The notes under the pieces: model-generated
The model's input: only the letters and a program-made list of their open reading frames with translations
Databases searched by the model: none
Told to the model about the DNA's origin: nothing
Made by a program: the position numbers and the translations under genes
In this document: positions 4,798 through 5,586 of the stretch, piece after piece
How the letters are laid out: every line of letters starts with the position of its first letter
Numbering within the stretch: the stretch's first letter is position 1
Assembly: GCA_031266495.1 (NCBI GenBank)
Contig: JAISAX010000544.1
Location: forward strand, 1-5,586
DNA: 5,586 nucleotides
Reading direction: 5' to 3'
Source: Opitutaceae bacterium
Lineage (GTDB): Bacteria > Verrucomicrobiota > Verrucomicrobiae > Opitutales > Opitutaceae

Positions 4798-5583
4798 ATG
4801 AAACTATCCTGTATCTTGTGCGGACGCCGCACATTTCCCCATCGCGGTCGCGGTTTCACACTCGTCGAGCTGCTCACGGTTGTTGCCATCATCGGAATCC
4901 TCGCAGGCATCCTCATCCCCACCGTCGGCCGTGTGCGCGCCTCGGCACGCACAGTCACCTGCAAAAGCAACCTCCGCCAGCTTGGTCTCGCCGTGCAAAT
5001 ATGTGCCAACGAGCGCGGTTTTTATCCCCCGTCACGCAGCCATACCAGCGGTACTGGCCCCAGCGGCGAACCTCCTTACCGCCTTTGGCCACAACTCCTT
5101 CGTCCCTACCTCGGTTCTGCTTTGCCGACTTCCGCGGTCAAGGATTTCGGGGTTGGAAGTGCCGTTGCCGTTTGCCCTTCCCGGCTGATCACCCCATCGG
5201 ACGCCAACGCACAAAACATATCCAGCTACTCGGTCCATCCTCGCATCATGCCCGACGAAAATACCCCCAACGGCCAGACGCTCTTGCGCCTGGGTTCGGT
5301 CCTTCGTCCCACTCAGGTTATTCTCATGGCCGATGGCACCCAGCAAGAACACGGCGGCGCACAGTCCAATTTCAATACAGTTGAGACTGTCGCAAGCACC
5401 ACGACCAGCGATGCCAACGGAGGGCTCCCCATTGCCACGAACGATGACGAAGACCCTACCAGCCGGGCAGCCTTTCGGTACCGACACCCCGGCGACACAC
5501 TCAATGTCGTCTTCGTCGATGGCCACGTCGGGCAGTTCAGGAAAGGCGAAGTGCTGCGCAGCAACGTCAACATTTACTACTGA
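4798..5583 (+). CDS. Prepilin-type N-terminal cleavage/methylation domain protein (pseudopilin-like)
   Basis: A 261-residue protein with a type IV pilin/type II secretion pseudopilin N-terminus. Its basic leader of 19 residues ends RGRG. Prepilin peptidase would cut before FTLVELLTVVAIIGILAGILIP (from residue 20), leaving the conserved glutamate (E24) at mature position 5. That helix anchors the protein in the inner membrane before any assembly. CKSNLRQLGLAVQ (55-67) continues the usual amphipathic region. The C-terminus carries RYRH (227-230), then VVFVDGHVGQF (237-247), resembling the H-X9-DG motif of prepilin-type proteins from Verrucomicrobiota and Planctomycetota, but here with ten residues between H230 and D241. 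I chose the ATG at 4798. An in-frame GTG at 4729 would add 23 residues before the leader, giving an unusually long one. Its divergence from the LacI-type gene suggests regulated expression. The role is unknown: a fibre subunit, a secretion pseudopilin or a surface protein are all possible. Confidence 0.92.
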   Translation: MKLSCILCGRRTFPHRGRGFTLVELLTVVAIIGILAGILIPTVGRVRASARTVTCKSNLRQLGLAVQICANERGFYPPSRSHTSGTGPSGEPPYRLWPQLLRPYLGSALPTSAVKDFGVGSAVAVCPSRLITPSDANAQNISSYSVHPRIMPDENTPNGQTLLRLGSVLRPTQVILMADGTQQEHGGAQSNFNTVETVASTTTSDANGGLPIATNDDEDPTSRAAFRYRHPGDTLNVVFVDGHVGQFRKGEVLRSNVNIYY

Positions 5584-5586
5584 CAC

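Noticed and set aside
3852..5009. Minus-strand open frame of 385 codons, longer than the LacI-type gene it overlaps
   Set aside because: It runs in another frame across the LacI-type gene and antisense to the pseudopilin start. Its product is rich in A, G and R with no domain. The overlapped frames carry clear conserved motifs.
1..5586. CRISPR arrays, insertion sequences, tRNA or rRNA genes
   Set aside because: No regularly spaced repeats, transposase motifs, terminal inverted repeats or RNA-gene signatures were seen on either strand.

Overview
This is a GC-rich window with four well-supported protein genes and short, structured intergenic regions. The gene mix suggests Verrucomicrobiota, most likely an Opitutaceae-type organism. 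The pointers are a LacI-family regulator with a 'YRPDP' hinge, a regulator joining a GntR-like DNA-binding domain to a LacI-like sensor, and a pseudopilin-like protein with a C-terminal VDGHV motif beside the LacI gene. The taxonomic call rests on family resemblance, not on a marker gene.

Layout. Positions 1-309 hold no confident gene. The stretch contains an open frame of unclear status ending at 153, a small hairpin, a run of helically phased T-tracts and a probable terminator for the next gene. A GntR/LacI-hybrid transcription regulator lies on the minus strand (310-1539). It is divergent, across about 180 bp, from a plus-strand gene for an exported protein with two complete endonuclease/exonuclease/phosphatase (EEP) domains in tandem (1723-3540). 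The shared promoter region carries two perfect palindromes that could be operators. The EEP gene converges on a minus-strand LacI-family regulator (3647-4690). Between their ends is a 17-base G homopolymer. The LacI gene is divergent, across 107 bp, from a plus-strand gene for a protein with a prepilin-type N-terminus (4798-5583). That gap carries a dyad and direct repeats suited to regulator binding.

How it fits together. The window reads as two neighbouring 'regulator plus divergent exported protein' modules, placed so that their far genes converge. The inferred logic is that each regulator senses a small ligand, perhaps a sugar, and controls itself and its divergent neighbour. No ligand, substrate or operator can be proved from the sequence. 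The most unusual items are the double-EEP protein, the G17 tract at the convergent junction and the phased T-tracts. No clearly new multi-gene system, mobile element, CRISPR array or RNA gene was seen.
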